NCBI GenBank assembly: GCA_014529385.2 | Contig: CM043944.1 | Location: 171,857,740-171,921,739, forward strand | Source of the DNA: Adiantum capillus-veneris | Taxonomy: Eukaryota > Streptophyta > Polypodiopsida > Polypodiales > Pteridaceae | Length of the DNA stretch: 64,000 nt | Direction of reading: 5' to 3' | Part shown: positions 11,614-23,177 of the stretch, piece after piece | Layout: each line of letters begins with the position of its first letter | Position numbering within the stretch: position 1 is the first letter of the stretch | Program-made: the position numbers and the translations under genes | Notes under the pieces: model-generated | Told to the model about the DNA's origin: nothing | The model's input: the letters and a program-made list of their open reading frames with translations, nothing else | Databases searched by the model: none

Positions 11614-11615
<2 letters not shown>
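11259..11615 (-). repeat. TRIM1 3' LTR
   Basis: Starts CGATGGGGTTGCAGC (right LTR: TGATGGGTTTGCAGC) and contains AATAAGAGCCAT, the (GA)n tract at about 11330-11421, CAGTAGTAAATAACAC and GGGTTATGACCACAA, all shared with the right LTR. Its inner end (AAACCCAACA in the other copy) is replaced by poly(C), so the boundary is approximate. Confidence 0.85.
11330..11421. repeat. (GA)n in TRIM1 left LTR
   Basis: About 92 bp of GA repeat. The right LTR has about 103 bp at the matching place, so the two tracts changed length after insertion. Confidence 0.95.

Positions 11616-11646
<31 letters not shown>
11616..11646. repeat. Poly(C) tract of 31 bp at TRIM1 PPT/LTR junction
   Basis: A run of 31 C on the plus strand is poly(G) on the element strand. 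It occupies the place where the polypurine tract and the first bases of the 3' LTR should be. I infer expansion of a G-rich PPT. Assembly collapse or expansion of a homopolymer is also possible. Confidence 0.8.
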
Positions 11647-11648
<2 letters not shown>

Positions 11649-12473
11649 AAGCCCAAACTACTGGCTATGGACTTGATACAGACCATGGTAGAGTCCAATC
11701 ACCTAAAACCATGAGTAGAAGTCCCCCCCTTGACAATAACATAGGTGTGTATGCACTTCCCTCAAACAACCATCAATGTGAGACATACCAGAACTCAACC
11801 AAACAACAAAAGGGTGGTCTTACCACTTTATTTTCGTGGCAATGTCTATAACCGGTACAATTATTGACTTCATGGAAATAATTGACAACAGATAATGTAA
11901 AAGGAGGCTTTGACTGGGAAGTATATGACAAAGCAAGACTATAACACTGAATTGGTAAAATAAGTTGTGAAAACTTGTACTACAATCTTGATGTGAGATT
12001 TGTAGCATTTGTTGATGTATTTGAGCATGTCGTAGACCATGCTTGAAGCAAAACCATTGAATAATCACCATTGTCTTGCCATCGACACCATCATTGTGAG
12101 TATTTCGATATGATTGTGAATCGGTTTTGTAATCTTGATCGATCGGGTTGATTGGGTGAGAAGATCCTCTAGGCAAGGATTAAATACAGTGGCTACCACT
12201 ATTTAAACAATAGTGTTAAATATGCAGACCACGCAACCAAACAACATTTTTGTGAGCCCTACTTTGAGCATGCACATGCAGACAATGCTTTGAAAATTGG
12301 CTTACCAAGGCACAAGTTCCTTTGCCAACAGTGTGTGCCACTGCCTTGGTGTGTTGCACCACCTACCAACAGCGTTTTGGTACGCTCTTGGCGACCTCCT
12401 GCAACTCTTCAACGGCACCTGTGCTTGACAGCGCCAAGAGTTACACTCCTCCTTACTTTGGCGGCCCACCTGG

Positions 12474-12485
12474 GCTCTGATACCA
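12474..12485 (-). promoter_or_regulatory. TRIM1 primer binding site (tRNA-iMet)
   Basis: The minus strand reads TGGTATCAGAGC, two bases from the right LTR. It is the same 12-base match as in GypA, TRIM2 and element E. Confidence 0.93.
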
Positions 12486-12487
12486 GT

Positions 12488-12872
<385 letters not shown>

Positions 12873-13536
12873 ATGAAAAAGACAAGATCCCTTTTGATGT
12901 TGTAGAACATTGTCTTTCCCACCATTGAACATGGTGCGAACTACATTCTAAGTGACTTGAGCTTCATCGGCCATGAATCCATGGAAATTAGCTCTCTCAC
13001 ATCCATGCCCCTCCATAACTTCATTTATGCACTACCAGAAAATAATTTGTGCTTCCATGTCCTCCTCATTCATCTCAAGAGTTGCAATAGTGAGGAAATC
13101 TTGCATGCTATAATGTAAGACATTCATATTAGTATACATATTATTAGTCATTTCTTAGGATATGTCAAACTTGAGAAATATGTTCCTAAAATAACAAACC
13201 TTTGATTGTAAACATGGCATGCCACGGTCACCCAATCCACCACTTGGTAAGTGTGATCAAATTGCACCCAAGCATGCCAAAGATCTCCAGTTCCACTATT
13301 GCATTTGATTAACCAAATTCAATCCAGAGGCAAGGCCAATCATAGACATCTTGAACACAAAGCACCATCCCCATCCACTCCTTGCCTGGGAAACTTACTT
13401 TTGTGAGAAAAATCATATGTGCATTCCCTTTTTAGCCCGCAACAAAGAGTCTACACTGAAGCTCTCTGTTGTTGGCCCATTTCTTATTGCTAATACATAC
13501 CTGCAAAACATGTATTATAGAATTTAGTTACTTTGT

Positions 13537-14060
13537 ATGACACTAAAAAGAGCACCCATTTTTGTAGCCTGTTGCTACATTCCTCATCATGATTTCCCCT
13601 TTTATGCTTGCATGGATAGAGATTATTCATTTTCTGATTTAGAAGAAGACATTGCTTATTTCAAAGGCAAAGGTGATGTTATTGTCTTTGAGGATATGAA
13701 TGCTCACACAAAAACATTGCAACATGATACTCAACAATTTGATATGCCATACATTTCAAGGGAGTTGGAGGAAGTTCACTTGTATGATCGTACTTCAATG
13801 GATGAAAAAGAGCCGGATCACCATGGAAAGTTACTTTTACACATGTGTAATAGCATGGGTATGCTTATTTCCAATGGTGTATCTTTGTGAAGTGGAACCA
13901 ATGGATTTACATGTAGAAAACATAATGGGGATACTGTGATTGACTATATGCTACTCTCCGAAGCCATTATATATCGCATAAAGAGTTTTATTTATGGACA
14001 ATGGACCCCAAAATCAGATTATCAGACCCTATGGATTGACCTTGCATCTGGAGAAGCAAC
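13537..14060 (+). pseudogene. LINE apurinic-like endonuclease domain
   Basis: The endonuclease nicks target DNA to prime reverse transcription. Visible motifs are LEEDIAYFKGKGDVIVFEDMN (the GDFNA motif has become EDMNA), HGKLLLHMCNSMGMLISNG and GFTCRKHNGDTVIDYMLL (the DYxL motif). The final catalytic SDH reads SDYQTLW, with His changed to Tyr. Stops at about 13888 and a frameshift divide it. The changed SDH and GDFN residues suggest it was inactive or has decayed. Confidence 0.75.
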
Positions 14061-14344
14061 TAAGCATGATAATATCAACAAAAGGGAAGAGATGTTATCA
14101 CCATGTATGGATTTCAAACAGGCACCAATATACATTGAAATGGTTGAGCAAAAGTTATGGATAACAAAGGTTCAATGTGATGCGCCATTGGAAATCAAAT
14201 GGGAAGCTTTAAGTTATTTGTTCTTGTGCCAAATAATGCTTTGCCAAAGCATGTCCATGGTATCAACAAAGATAGATCACGCAAAAGGTGGTTTGATAAA
14301 GAATGTCAAGATGCTTGAAAGTCCTTGATAAAGCTTGATCAACT

Positions 14345-14765
14345 ATGGACAAAGACAACTATCAAAGTCATTTGATAGTATACATACAAGGCATTGATTC
14401 AAAAGAAGAGAAGAAGATGGAAAGTAAAGAACAATTTTTTCAAGTCCAAGAAAAGGCACGTGCATGTGGAAGATTTTGGATAAACTTGAGGGGCAAGCGG
14501 GTTGAAAATTTTGGTAACTTGAGTCTTGTGGATATGCACACATTGTATGCAACTATATGTACAACCAAATGCTGAAAAATTTCCATTTTATGGTTCACTC
14601 CCATGTATGCCCTCTTTTTTTATTATTGAGGATGTATATGGTGGGCTTGAAAAGTTGGCCACACGCAAAGCGAGAGATCTTCAAGGTATCAAGCTGGAGA
14701 TGATTAAATGGATGGGAGATTTTACACATGAGTGGATGTGTGATATGTTCAACCTTGCACTTTAA
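14345..14765 (+). pseudogene. LINE inter-domain region
   Basis: Two overlapping plus frames fill the gap between endonuclease and RT, including GLEKLATRKARDLQGIKLEMIKWM, the region just ahead of RT fingers in LINEs (K..A.G.DGI..E..K). A frameshift occurs at about 14530-14575. The basic, charged 14345-14520 part has no recognised domain. Confidence 0.55.
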
Positions 14766-15540
14766 CATGGTATGCCTTATGATTGGAGTATTAATTGGGT
14801 CATGCCTTTGTATAAAGGAGGGGGTGTAAAAAATATAAACAACTACCGAACTAGAATGATTGGGTCTCTTATGGCAAATTGTTTGGGTGCATAATGGAGA
14901 TGAAATTGAGTACTTGGGTTGAAGAGAATGACAGGCGTGCAATAGGAAAAACAAGTTTTCGCCGATGCCATAGCACCATTGATCATCTTGTCGCTCTTCG
15001 TATTCTCATGGAGGAAAGTTGGTTGAAAGGCAAGCAATTGTATTGTTGTTTTGTGGACTTTAAGAAAGACTTTGATATGATTCTAGGTAACAATTTGTGG
15101 AGAAGGATGGAAGAACTCCAAGTGCCAAGTGAGTTTATGCTTGCGGTTTCTCGAATCTATGAGAAGTTGATGTGTCAATTGCACATGGGAAGAGAAATTT
15201 TAGAAATTTTTGTAAGCACTATTGGGGTTAAACAAGGATGTCCGTTGTCACCAACTCTCTTTGGTCTATGCATCGATCAATTGGAACAAATGGTACTTGA
15301 CTCTATGCAAGAAGAAGGCATTGAAGAGGTCACTATTTGCAATGCTGTAATCATGCTTTTGTTGTATGCGGATGACATAGTGCCTTTAGCACACACTTTA
15401 GAAGAGGCACAAAAAGCTTATGGTTGTCCTTGAAAACTTTTGCTTGCATAGTGGGCTGATTGTGAATGAATCCAAAACGAAGGTTATGCTTGTAAAATCA
15501 ACCATAAGGAGAAGCCATGCATTGTGTACAACAATGAGAC
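14766..15540 (+). pseudogene. LINE reverse transcriptase
   Basis: RT blocks follow in order: YDWSINWVMPLYKGGGVKN (before 14879), GKTSFRRCHSTIDHL, YCCFVDFKKDFD (block with the first catalytic Asp), GVKQGCPLSPTLFGLCID, and LLLYADDIVPLA (YADD active site, about 15361). After a frameshift at 15420 the GLIVNESKTKVMLV block follows. It copies LINE RNA at the nicked target. The 184-codon frame at 14879-15433 covers the palm. Confidence 0.88.
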
Positions 15541-16150
15541 ACTTGAAGTTGTTGAGAGCTTTAAGTACCTTGGCCTTGAGGTTCCGACCAATCACAAGTG
15601 GAATGAATGTTCTATGCATCATTTGGAAGTGGGAAAGAGAGCATACTATGCATTTGAGAACATGTGTAATGCGGGAAACATCAAATGTTGGGTTCTCAAG
15701 AAGTACCTTTTTGACACTTTGGTGACACCAGTTTTCTTTATGGAGTTGAAGTGTGGGGTGGGAGCATTTTAAAATCTACGTGGAAAGATTTTGAGAATGT
15801 CCAAAAGAGTTTTCTTACAAAATTTCTTCAAGTTCAGGCACAAACACCATATATGCTCCTACTTCTTGAGTCGGGATCTCTTCCAATTGAGGTTATGGGC
15901 ATGGAAAGGGTTGTGGAGTACATGATAAAGATGCATCAAAACCCCTCACATTAACTTCGTACAATTGCATGGGAAGCAAGGAAAAAAGTTCAAAAGAGGC
16001 ATAAAAGCAAGATCTTGAGCACATTGGATGCAAGACATAAAGAAGTGGTTTGGGTGATGGGATGCATTACACTAGCTACAGGATGCCTCAATTGAATCGC
16101 AAGTGAATGAAGCTTTTCTACAATGCCAATGTACTACGTCTTGGGAGGAA
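15524..16150 (+). pseudogene. LINE C-terminal region (thumb and beyond)
   Basis: Frames read VESFKYLGLEV (a standard LINE motif after RT), KKYLFDTLVTPV and GSILKSTWKDFENVQKSFL, then after a stop at 15952 IAWEARKKVQKRHKSKIL. LINE similarity fades near 16150. No zinc knuckle is seen. Confidence 0.65.
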
Positions 16151-16627
16151 TCTGGTGGGTCACGCTTCATATATTACACCACCCATATTGCCCCCCAACT
16201 ACAAAACCATGTTCTTCGTCGTTGAAAGGGGAAAACCTACTCACACTTATAGTTGCTACTCCTCTTTACCCCTTTAGAAAAATCACTCAAGCTACTGTAC
16301 CCGTGGCTCAAATACCATGAACTGCAAGGTATAGAAGAGAGGGTTGTTCAACCCCAAAACAACACCGGCTCCTGTCAAGCTTCTAATAGCTCAATAGTGG
16401 TTAAACCGTAGGCAATAAACCGTAGGCAAGCCCCGTAGGACTCCACTATTAAGACCATAGCTCTCGACGGTGGTGCCCCGTTAATTGCACAAAGACAGGC
16501 ACACTGCAAGGCTGAAAAATCCCTATTCTACTTACTCACATGCAATTAATAATACCAACCATTTATAGCTAGCTTGAGGACCTCCCTTCTTGAGCAAGAA
16601 AAGAGAAACCTTGTGCTGTGATACCAA

Positions 16628-17368
16628 TGTAACATTTTATGGTCTAGTAACTTGTGTGTAGCGGAAAATAGTATGAACATAGTGAGCATTTCATTAGAAT
16701 AGATTCCTAATGAGAATAACAAGAGTGCTTGGGTGGAGAGAGCAGCAAAAAGTATAACACCTAGTTAGATAGCATGAGAATACTTCCAAAAGGGAGAGAA
16801 ATTAAGCAACTGACAACAGTTGAGGACCGGATCTGAATGGAGCCGGTCCTCCCTCCAAAAGGCTTTGTATTATGGTTTCTCCTATCAAGAGAGACATTTT
16901 ACAATACAATTATTCGTGTTCCTTCAATACTAGCTAGTGCAATGAAGATGGAAACTTCAAGCACTAAGCAAAACACTTATCAAACACAACATCAATTCCC
17001 TCATGGTCTAAGACCCAAGACCTCACACACCTTCAAAGATGGTGAGAGCTAGCGGGGTATGAGAGTAGATTGAGAGGAAGGAGTAGTTTTACGAGAAAGA
17101 TGTACATCTCCTCACATAATCACTCATATTAGCATAGCTTAGCTTAGTAATTAGCATGGTAGAGGCGATGAGCATGTATTGAAACTTGGCTCTTGGTTGG
17201 ATTTGCATCACATAGCCAAGAGTTGTTGGTGTAGGCCTCCCTTCTCACAAGCTTGGAGTAGGTGATAAGCTTTCCATTAAAGCTTGAGACGAGAGAGAGA
17301 GAGTCTTCTTACTCTACACAGAGCTTGTGTGAGTGTGTGTGGATAATTCCTTTGAAAAATCAGCCCCC

Positions 17369-17433
<65 letters not shown>

Positions 17434-18180
17434 CGACCCCTCTTGCTAATTGCTCTTGCTAGCACCTCATTGGACCTCCCCAGGCTTAGCCAATGGAAAT
17501 TAAGTAGAATAAGGGATAGCCTTCTGATGTGTGTCCCCCTTTCCCCTTTTGTGAGAGCTTTAGGTAATTACTTAATTCAACTAAACTCTCATTGGACCCC
17601 TTTGCCTCCTGGCCAATAAGAATCAGGCAAGCCATTGGGAGACTGTCCAATAGTGTTCTAGAGAGCCTAATTCTTATTGGTTCTTTTATTATGTGTTTTT
17701 AAATTAATTAAACTAGAATTACTCTAGCCTAATTCCCATTGGTACACCTCCAAGGCCATCCAATAGGATTTGAGTACACGTTGTGGGCATCTGGCCTAGG
17801 GAGCTGACATGTGTCCCTCTTTCCCCTTGTGTACAAATGAAGCTTGTGAGTGTGTGTGGGTGTTTCTCTCTCATTCCCTACTTCTTGGGCTCGCCCCCTC
17901 CTATGTAGGGACTTGTGAAGACTTTTGTACACACACACAATGCATCCAAATTTCCTAAGCTTTGACCTTTGGACACAACCTTTGAATTTTGGAACCTTAG
18001 CATTTTGGAAGTCTTAATGGGCTGAACCTTAGGGTCTTTTGAGCCCATTGTTGCACATAGCTCTTTTGCAGATGGCCCCCCCTTTAGATCCCTATTTTCC
18101 CTCCTTTGGATCCTTACTGTGGGGGCCGGTCTGCCAGCTTAACCAATATTCTAGCTTTTTCTCCCTTGGCACTTCCCCAT
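16628..18180 (-). repeat. GypA-family LTR, copy 2 (outer end approximate)
   Basis: Matches 6944 onwards, including GTTGAGGACCGGATC and GGTGAGAGCTAGCGGGG. It carries repeated ATTGG...CCAAT pairs at about 17469-17497, 17590-17622 and 17728-17765, and a (CT)n tract at 17370-17431. The first copy lacks the long CT tract at that place. The following 18181-18640 has no recognisable feature. Confidence 0.6.
17370..17431. repeat. (CT)n microsatellite inside GypA-family LTR
   Basis: About 62 bp of pure CT, preceded by a 7-base C run. Confidence 0.95.
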
Positions 18181-18639
18181 ATTAAATGATCAGTTTAACA
18201 TGAGAAAATCATTTAGGAGAATTAGATATTAGTTATTATGACATCAACCATTTGAATTAAAAGGAGACTAACTAGCATTCCCTCCCTTTCTTCTCTCTAC
18301 AACATCATCCAAATCTCATATCCCTAAGTTCTCTCTATTCCTTCCCTCCATAGCCAACATCCTTTGCTTGTTTCTGTCACCATTACACCTTCTCTCTTTA
18401 ATTTTTTCGATCAAGGTAACTCCAAATATTATTCAATCCCCTTTTGTTTCAAGACATTACTAACATGTCAAAATGGTATCATCTAAATCATATTTTGGAG
18501 CAAGAATATGCTACTGTGCAACTTTGCACATCCAATCCCAATGCTATAAATTAGCTACTACGGATCATTATGTCCAAAGTAATCAATTTATGGGTTGATG
18601 GTCATATTTACCCGAGTGATACTCTAACCAATGCATCAT

Positions 18640-21140
18640 TACCATTTTGAAATGTCACTGAGCTATTGTGTTTTGTAGGTGATGAGGGAGACAACCTATT
18701 TGGCTATTGCAGGAGATTCTATTCTACTTTTTTTTGATAAAATGGAAGCAAGAAAACAACTCTTTGTTGCATATTCTTCACTGCAAGAGAAGTATGTGAA
18801 GAACATTCAATAGCAAGCCCAATAGGAAGCCAATGAGAAGACCAAGCAACTCAACAACAAAATATGAAGCTGAAATAAAAATTGGACCAGAAAAAGAAGA
18901 AGCACAGAGGCGGTTGGACAACCGTTGTTCAACTACAACACATTGCACGTAATATATGCCATCAAATCATCATCCCACACACATTCCTCTTGGCCTCCAC
19001 CTTTGTAAAAATGCAAGAGACAAGCAATGTCCAAGCTATCTTTAGGTGGTGGAGCTCGGGAGAAACGTATCCATCAAATTAGATAAGGGCAAGAATGCAT
19101 GCTTTTGATAATATTCTATATTGTTTGTAGGTTTCTGTAACTTTATTTCAACCTGCAAGAATTTGGCTTAAATGATGATAGAAATCAATTTCGGTGCTCA
19201 AGAAGCACGACATACTCTAATGTGACACATCATCAAGCCAAAGGAGTTAGTGGAGCTATTGGAGGACAACAAATACTCACAGTGTGAGAGATGTGAAGTT
19301 TTCCGCCACAAGTATTCTAATGAATTGAAGAACATTATGGAGATGATGGAGGTATGTGAGAGTATAAACATAAGTTTCAAGGCTTATGAAGCCTTGTATA
19401 GAACTGTCATGCTAGGACACAGGGTAAAGAGACTATCTAGATTTCTATCAATACCTTACAATGCCAACATTGCAAAGAAATGCACCAATAATGGTGTTGC
19501 AAGCTTATTGGTTGGATTTCAAAGAAATGAACCAATAATGATTTTTCAAGAGCATTAGGTGGATTTGAATTTGTAGATGATGTCATGTCCTTGGAGGAAA
19601 ACACATTCTTCCACTAAAATGAGTTCAACAATGTGTATGTTGACTTGTTGAAGCTCCAAGAGTCAATGATCAGGTTACATGGGGTGACACAAGAGGATTG
19701 TGATGGTAAAGTTGTTTTCATTATGAAGCTTGATGAGTGCCAAGTTGTCAAAGGTCAACATCTCAAAAGGGTAAGCCTTACCTTGATGAACATGGCCTTG
19801 GTGGACGCATCAAAGTTGAGCCAAGTGCCAATGAGAAGGGAAACACATGTTTTGGGATTCAATCGGAGAAGAATATTTGGTGGCTTGCAAACTTTTATCT
19901 CTTGTATGAGGCACATGTGTCCCTCAAATGGTATTTCAACACCAATTAATGAAGTCATTCAAAAACAATAGGAAGGAAAAAGATTGTAGGTTTTAGGTTT
20001 GGGTATGTTCCAAAACGAGTGGCAATTGGTAGGAGAATTGAAACCTCTCAAGTGTATGTCAGAGTGTAAGAAAGGTTCCATGACCCTCTTTCCATGCATC
20101 TATCTCTCCCACAATAAAGTCTCAACGATCATTGAAAGGACAACAAGTCAAAGGGTAAGAAGGGAAAGGTTGGCAAAGTTGTAGTCAACTCTGCAAAACG
20201 TGTATCCACTACACAAACAATGAGTAAATCTCTATAACAATGGTCTCAAGGTATCCTTAGTAGTGACCAAAGTGTACCCCCCTATTTGAGACATGGAAGA
20301 TTCAAATTGGGATCCTATTTTACAAGTTCCAGTGATAAATGTGCATGTGTGCACCCTTCATGCCCAACTACAAATTCTTGACAAGTTGCTAATGCTCCAT
20401 ATTACTTATGCTTGGAATATGGAGTCTATAGAAAGAAGTGAAGCGTGTATAAGATGACTTGATTCTATTCTATCAAGTGGTTCTCTCCATGGTGGTACAA
20501 TTAAGCTAACAAAGGACAAGAAGACATCTAAAACTACATAGGATTTCCCTAATAAAATATGTAGGGGTGGTAGTAAAGTGAGGCATCTGCTTTCAAATTA
20601 TTGTGACTCCCAAAGTCCCATTGAGTTGCAGTTATGAAAATAGGTGTGTGACATAACCACCTACAAAGGTAAGAAGCATCCATTGAAATTAAGCATGCTT
20701 GTGTGTGCTGACAAGTTTTTTCATTTTCTTGAAAAGGCAAAGCTAACCTCTAATGAGATCTCCACCTTGAAGTTTGCAAACAATAATTTCATAGCCCAAA
20801 TGATCGATGCCTGGGGGGAACACACATAACACATTATGTGGTGGACTTGACACTTAGTCTCTATAGTTGAAATGCTTTTGTGTTTGAACTAAAGCCGGTT
20901 ACTTATTTGCAACACCTACTTTTTGCGCATGGCTCATTTTTTCTTGACACCTATGGATCACTGGGGACTTAGAGTAACCAAGGAATGGAGCACCCACACT
21001 ATCAAGCAAAATCATTCTACTTCAAAAATACACTTCATGGACTTTGGAAAGAAAAGAAGCAATGCTCTACATGAGATGTTCAACTCGTTCTACAAAGTTT
21101 TAGCAAGGAGAAAGAGAGGAAGAAGACTAGAGTGAAAAGT
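18640..21140 (+). pseudogene. Unidentified decayed coding relic
   Basis: Several short plus frames in different phases look like protein rather than chance. They include EENTFFH (19596), VYVDLLKLQESMIRLHG (19633), FGIQSEKNIWWLANFYLL (about 19850), FLEKAKLTSNEISTLKFANN (about 20720) and, near 20930-21050, FFLDTYGSLG with NQGMEHPHYQAKS. Aromatic and Cys use and the shared direction support one ancient gene or transposon. No family can be named. Introns or frameshifts break it at least six times. A TE-encoded protein seems more likely than a host gene, given the context. Confidence 0.35.
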
Positions 21141-22654
21141 AGTCTATAATATAGGATAATGAAAGTGGTTAACATGAGGCAATCAGAATCGTATCATGCC
21201 TGATTCAAAACATCATTTCGATAGTGGTTAGATAAGGCAACAAAATGGTAGGCATTCGATAGAAAATTGATAAAATTTGAACCTTGTAATTGTTTCTATT
21301 GTAAACATGTATAGTAATGCCAAGTAATTTTTTGACGGCACAATCAGTGGTTCCGTGTGCGATGTTTTGTCTCTTTTTGAGTTTTTTTTAATTTTATTAA
21401 GTTTATTAAGGTTTTAAAATTTAAAAAATTCTAGTATTATCTAAATCAACATAATTTGAAGTTCATTTCTCATTCACACATTCTAGGAGATTCTCTTGAG
21501 TACAAGCACACACTCATATCTTGCACTACATGGAGGATACAAAAAACCAAACCACTACACACACACCAATGGCACTACCATCACTCATACCACAGTAAAA
21601 CTGCAACCATCAGCTCATGCTAAATTCATTGCTTCAAATACACAACCTTGATCAAATGTGGAGAAGCCACCATCACAACCTGCTCTAGACGTTCCACAGC
21701 CTCCCCAACCTTTGAATATGGAGGATCAAACCACTGTACAATACATTTTTTTTCTAACTTTCAGCATTAAATCACTACTAAACTAAGAGATCTTGCCTGT
21801 TATCACTATAGCTCAAGAAACTGTGAAACTACACAACAAATATTTGGCCCTTGGTTCGAACAAAGGAATTGAAAGGTAATACCAAGTGACCCCAAATCCA
21901 AAGCACAAGAAGCCAAGAGAATCAAAAGAGCTAAGGAGAGACAAAAGAGAGGATATTGAGAGAGAAGCACAAAATAATCAGGAGACAAAGAAAAGGCGAA
22001 GACAGTAAGAGGAGTGGGAAACAATAGAGGCCGAGAGAGCCAACCTTCCAAATTTACAAGCAAGGGTAGAGATAAAGAAGAAGGGAGCAGAGGACATGGC
22101 TTGAGCTACCCAACAAGCTATGCTAGGAGCTTAAAAAGAGAAAAAATGTGTGCCAAGAAGAAGAAGGACAAGCTGACACCCAAAAAACAACGGGCCCAAG
22201 AGGAGTTGGGAAAAAAATACTCAAATGACCCTCTTTAATGGGCCCGGTACCCAACTCCTCAATCGTCACCAACAACAAAAAAGCAACAAAGATGAAGGCC
22301 AAGAATGGTGTCTCTATGAGAGATCAAAAAGTATTAGAAGAGCACCAAGCCAATCATTCCAAAAGAGACCTTCTCTTGAGTGGTGACAAAGATTATCGAC
22401 AAATATAGTGACTATGAACCAAGATACAGTGCACTGTCTTATTAGCCTTACAGGATGCCTCCAAGGATATTTTGGTGCACCTGTTCTAGGATGGCGTTTT
22501 CTAAATGGTGCATGCAAAGAAAGTAACATTAAAAAACACAAATTTGGCCCTTGCAATTAGCTTGCAAACAAAGGTGGCCTACATAAAAATTAGATTATTA
22601 CCATGTAATCTTTCTTTTTGCGATTTGTAATCTTTTCATATAATATCAATGACT
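21141..22654 (+). other. Unassigned region with a purine-rich block
   Basis: 21890-22240 is strongly purine-rich (AAGAGA, GAGAGA, AAAGAA) and gives charged frames such as MGNNRGRESQPSKF (22014-22238), which I do not take as a gene. The remainder has no ORF of interest and no repeat that I can define. Confidence 0.4.
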
Positions 22655-22659
22655 CAAAT
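22655..22659. repeat. TRIM2 target-site duplication, left copy (CAAAT)
   Basis: CAAAT directly precedes the 5' LTR, and CAAAT at 25309-25313 directly follows the 3' LTR. Confidence 0.93.
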
Positions 22660-22919
22660 TGTTGGGTTTGTGGCCTTTGGCCTAACGTCGACAACTGGTG
22701 TGAGAACCGTCTCTTGTACAATGAGCAAGTAAGCATGTGATGGCACATGGATTAGCACATGTGGTAGATGAGTTGCTCAAGAGTCAAAATTGCCATCCCA
22801 ATCAGAATGGATTTTCCACACTTTATGGAGCCACTCTTGACCTTTGGAGAGTTGCCCCTTGACCCTTGGGAAAAGGCACCTGTGATCCTTGAGAGGTACA
22901 TCTAGCCACTAACAACTAC

Positions 22920-22927
22920 TATATAAG
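22920..22927 (+). promoter_or_regulatory. TRIM2 LTR TATA box
   Basis: TATATAAG, repeated at 25137-25144 in the 3' LTR in the same context (CAACTAC before, TAGCT after). It would set the U3/R boundary. Confidence 0.65.
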
Positions 22928-23016
22928 TAGCTCGTTTCTTGTACACATTACCAACCCACTTATCATTGTATCATCCTCTCACTTTGTCATAATCAAGTTA
23001 TGTTTTGAGTCCACAA

Positions 23017-23019
<3 letters not shown>

Positions 23020-23091
<72 letters not shown>
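23020..23091. repeat. (CT)n in TRIM2 5' LTR
   Basis: About 72 bp. The equivalent tract in the 3' LTR (25224-25240) is only about 17 bp, which accounts for most of the LTR length difference. Confidence 0.95.
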
Positions 23092-23093
<2 letters not shown>

Positions 23094-23165
23094 CTAATTA
23101 CTAGTATAATTACCAACGCTATCACCATGAATGCTAGTCTTGACGATCCACCCTAGCCCAACAAG

Positions 23166-23177
23166 TGGTATCAGAGC
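23166..23177 (+). promoter_or_regulatory. TRIM2 primer binding site (tRNA-iMet)
   Basis: TGGTATCAGAGC, two bases after the LTR. Confidence 0.95.

Larger units (their letters stand above)
13510..16150 (+). mobile_element. LINE (non-LTR retrotransposon), degenerate
   Basis: Plus-strand frames in order give an APE-type endonuclease (13537-14060), a linker, an RT (14820-15540) and a C-terminal region (to about 16150). No LTR, PBS or gag is present. The 5' end is lost at the transposase relic, and the 3' end meets a GypA copy without a visible poly(A) tail, so the boundaries are approximate. Several frameshifts and stops make it inactive. Clade cannot be set by eye. Confidence 0.85.
16245..18180 (-). 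mobile_element. Second GypA-family copy: leader plus LTR only
   Basis: 16245-16620 aligns with the GypA leader (6577-6930). A mutated PBS (plus strand GCTGTGATACCA, one change from the iMet match) lies at about 16615-16626, and an LTR begins TGTAACATTTT at 16628. No gag or pol follows on the left because the LINE lies there. The right limit is estimated. It may be a deletion product of a full element. Confidence 0.65.
22660..23163 (+). repeat. TRIM2 5' LTR, 504 bp
   Basis: Ends TGTTGGGTTTGTGGCC and CCTAGCCCAACA (inverted TGTTGGG/CCCAACA). Contains CCTAACGTCGACAACTGG and a (CT)n tract of about 72 bp near 23020-23091. Confidence 0.93.

Noticed and set aside
22014-22238. Charged 74-codon ORF as a nuclear protein
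   Set aside because: Purine-rich low-complexity stretch; no start context, homology or partner exon seen.
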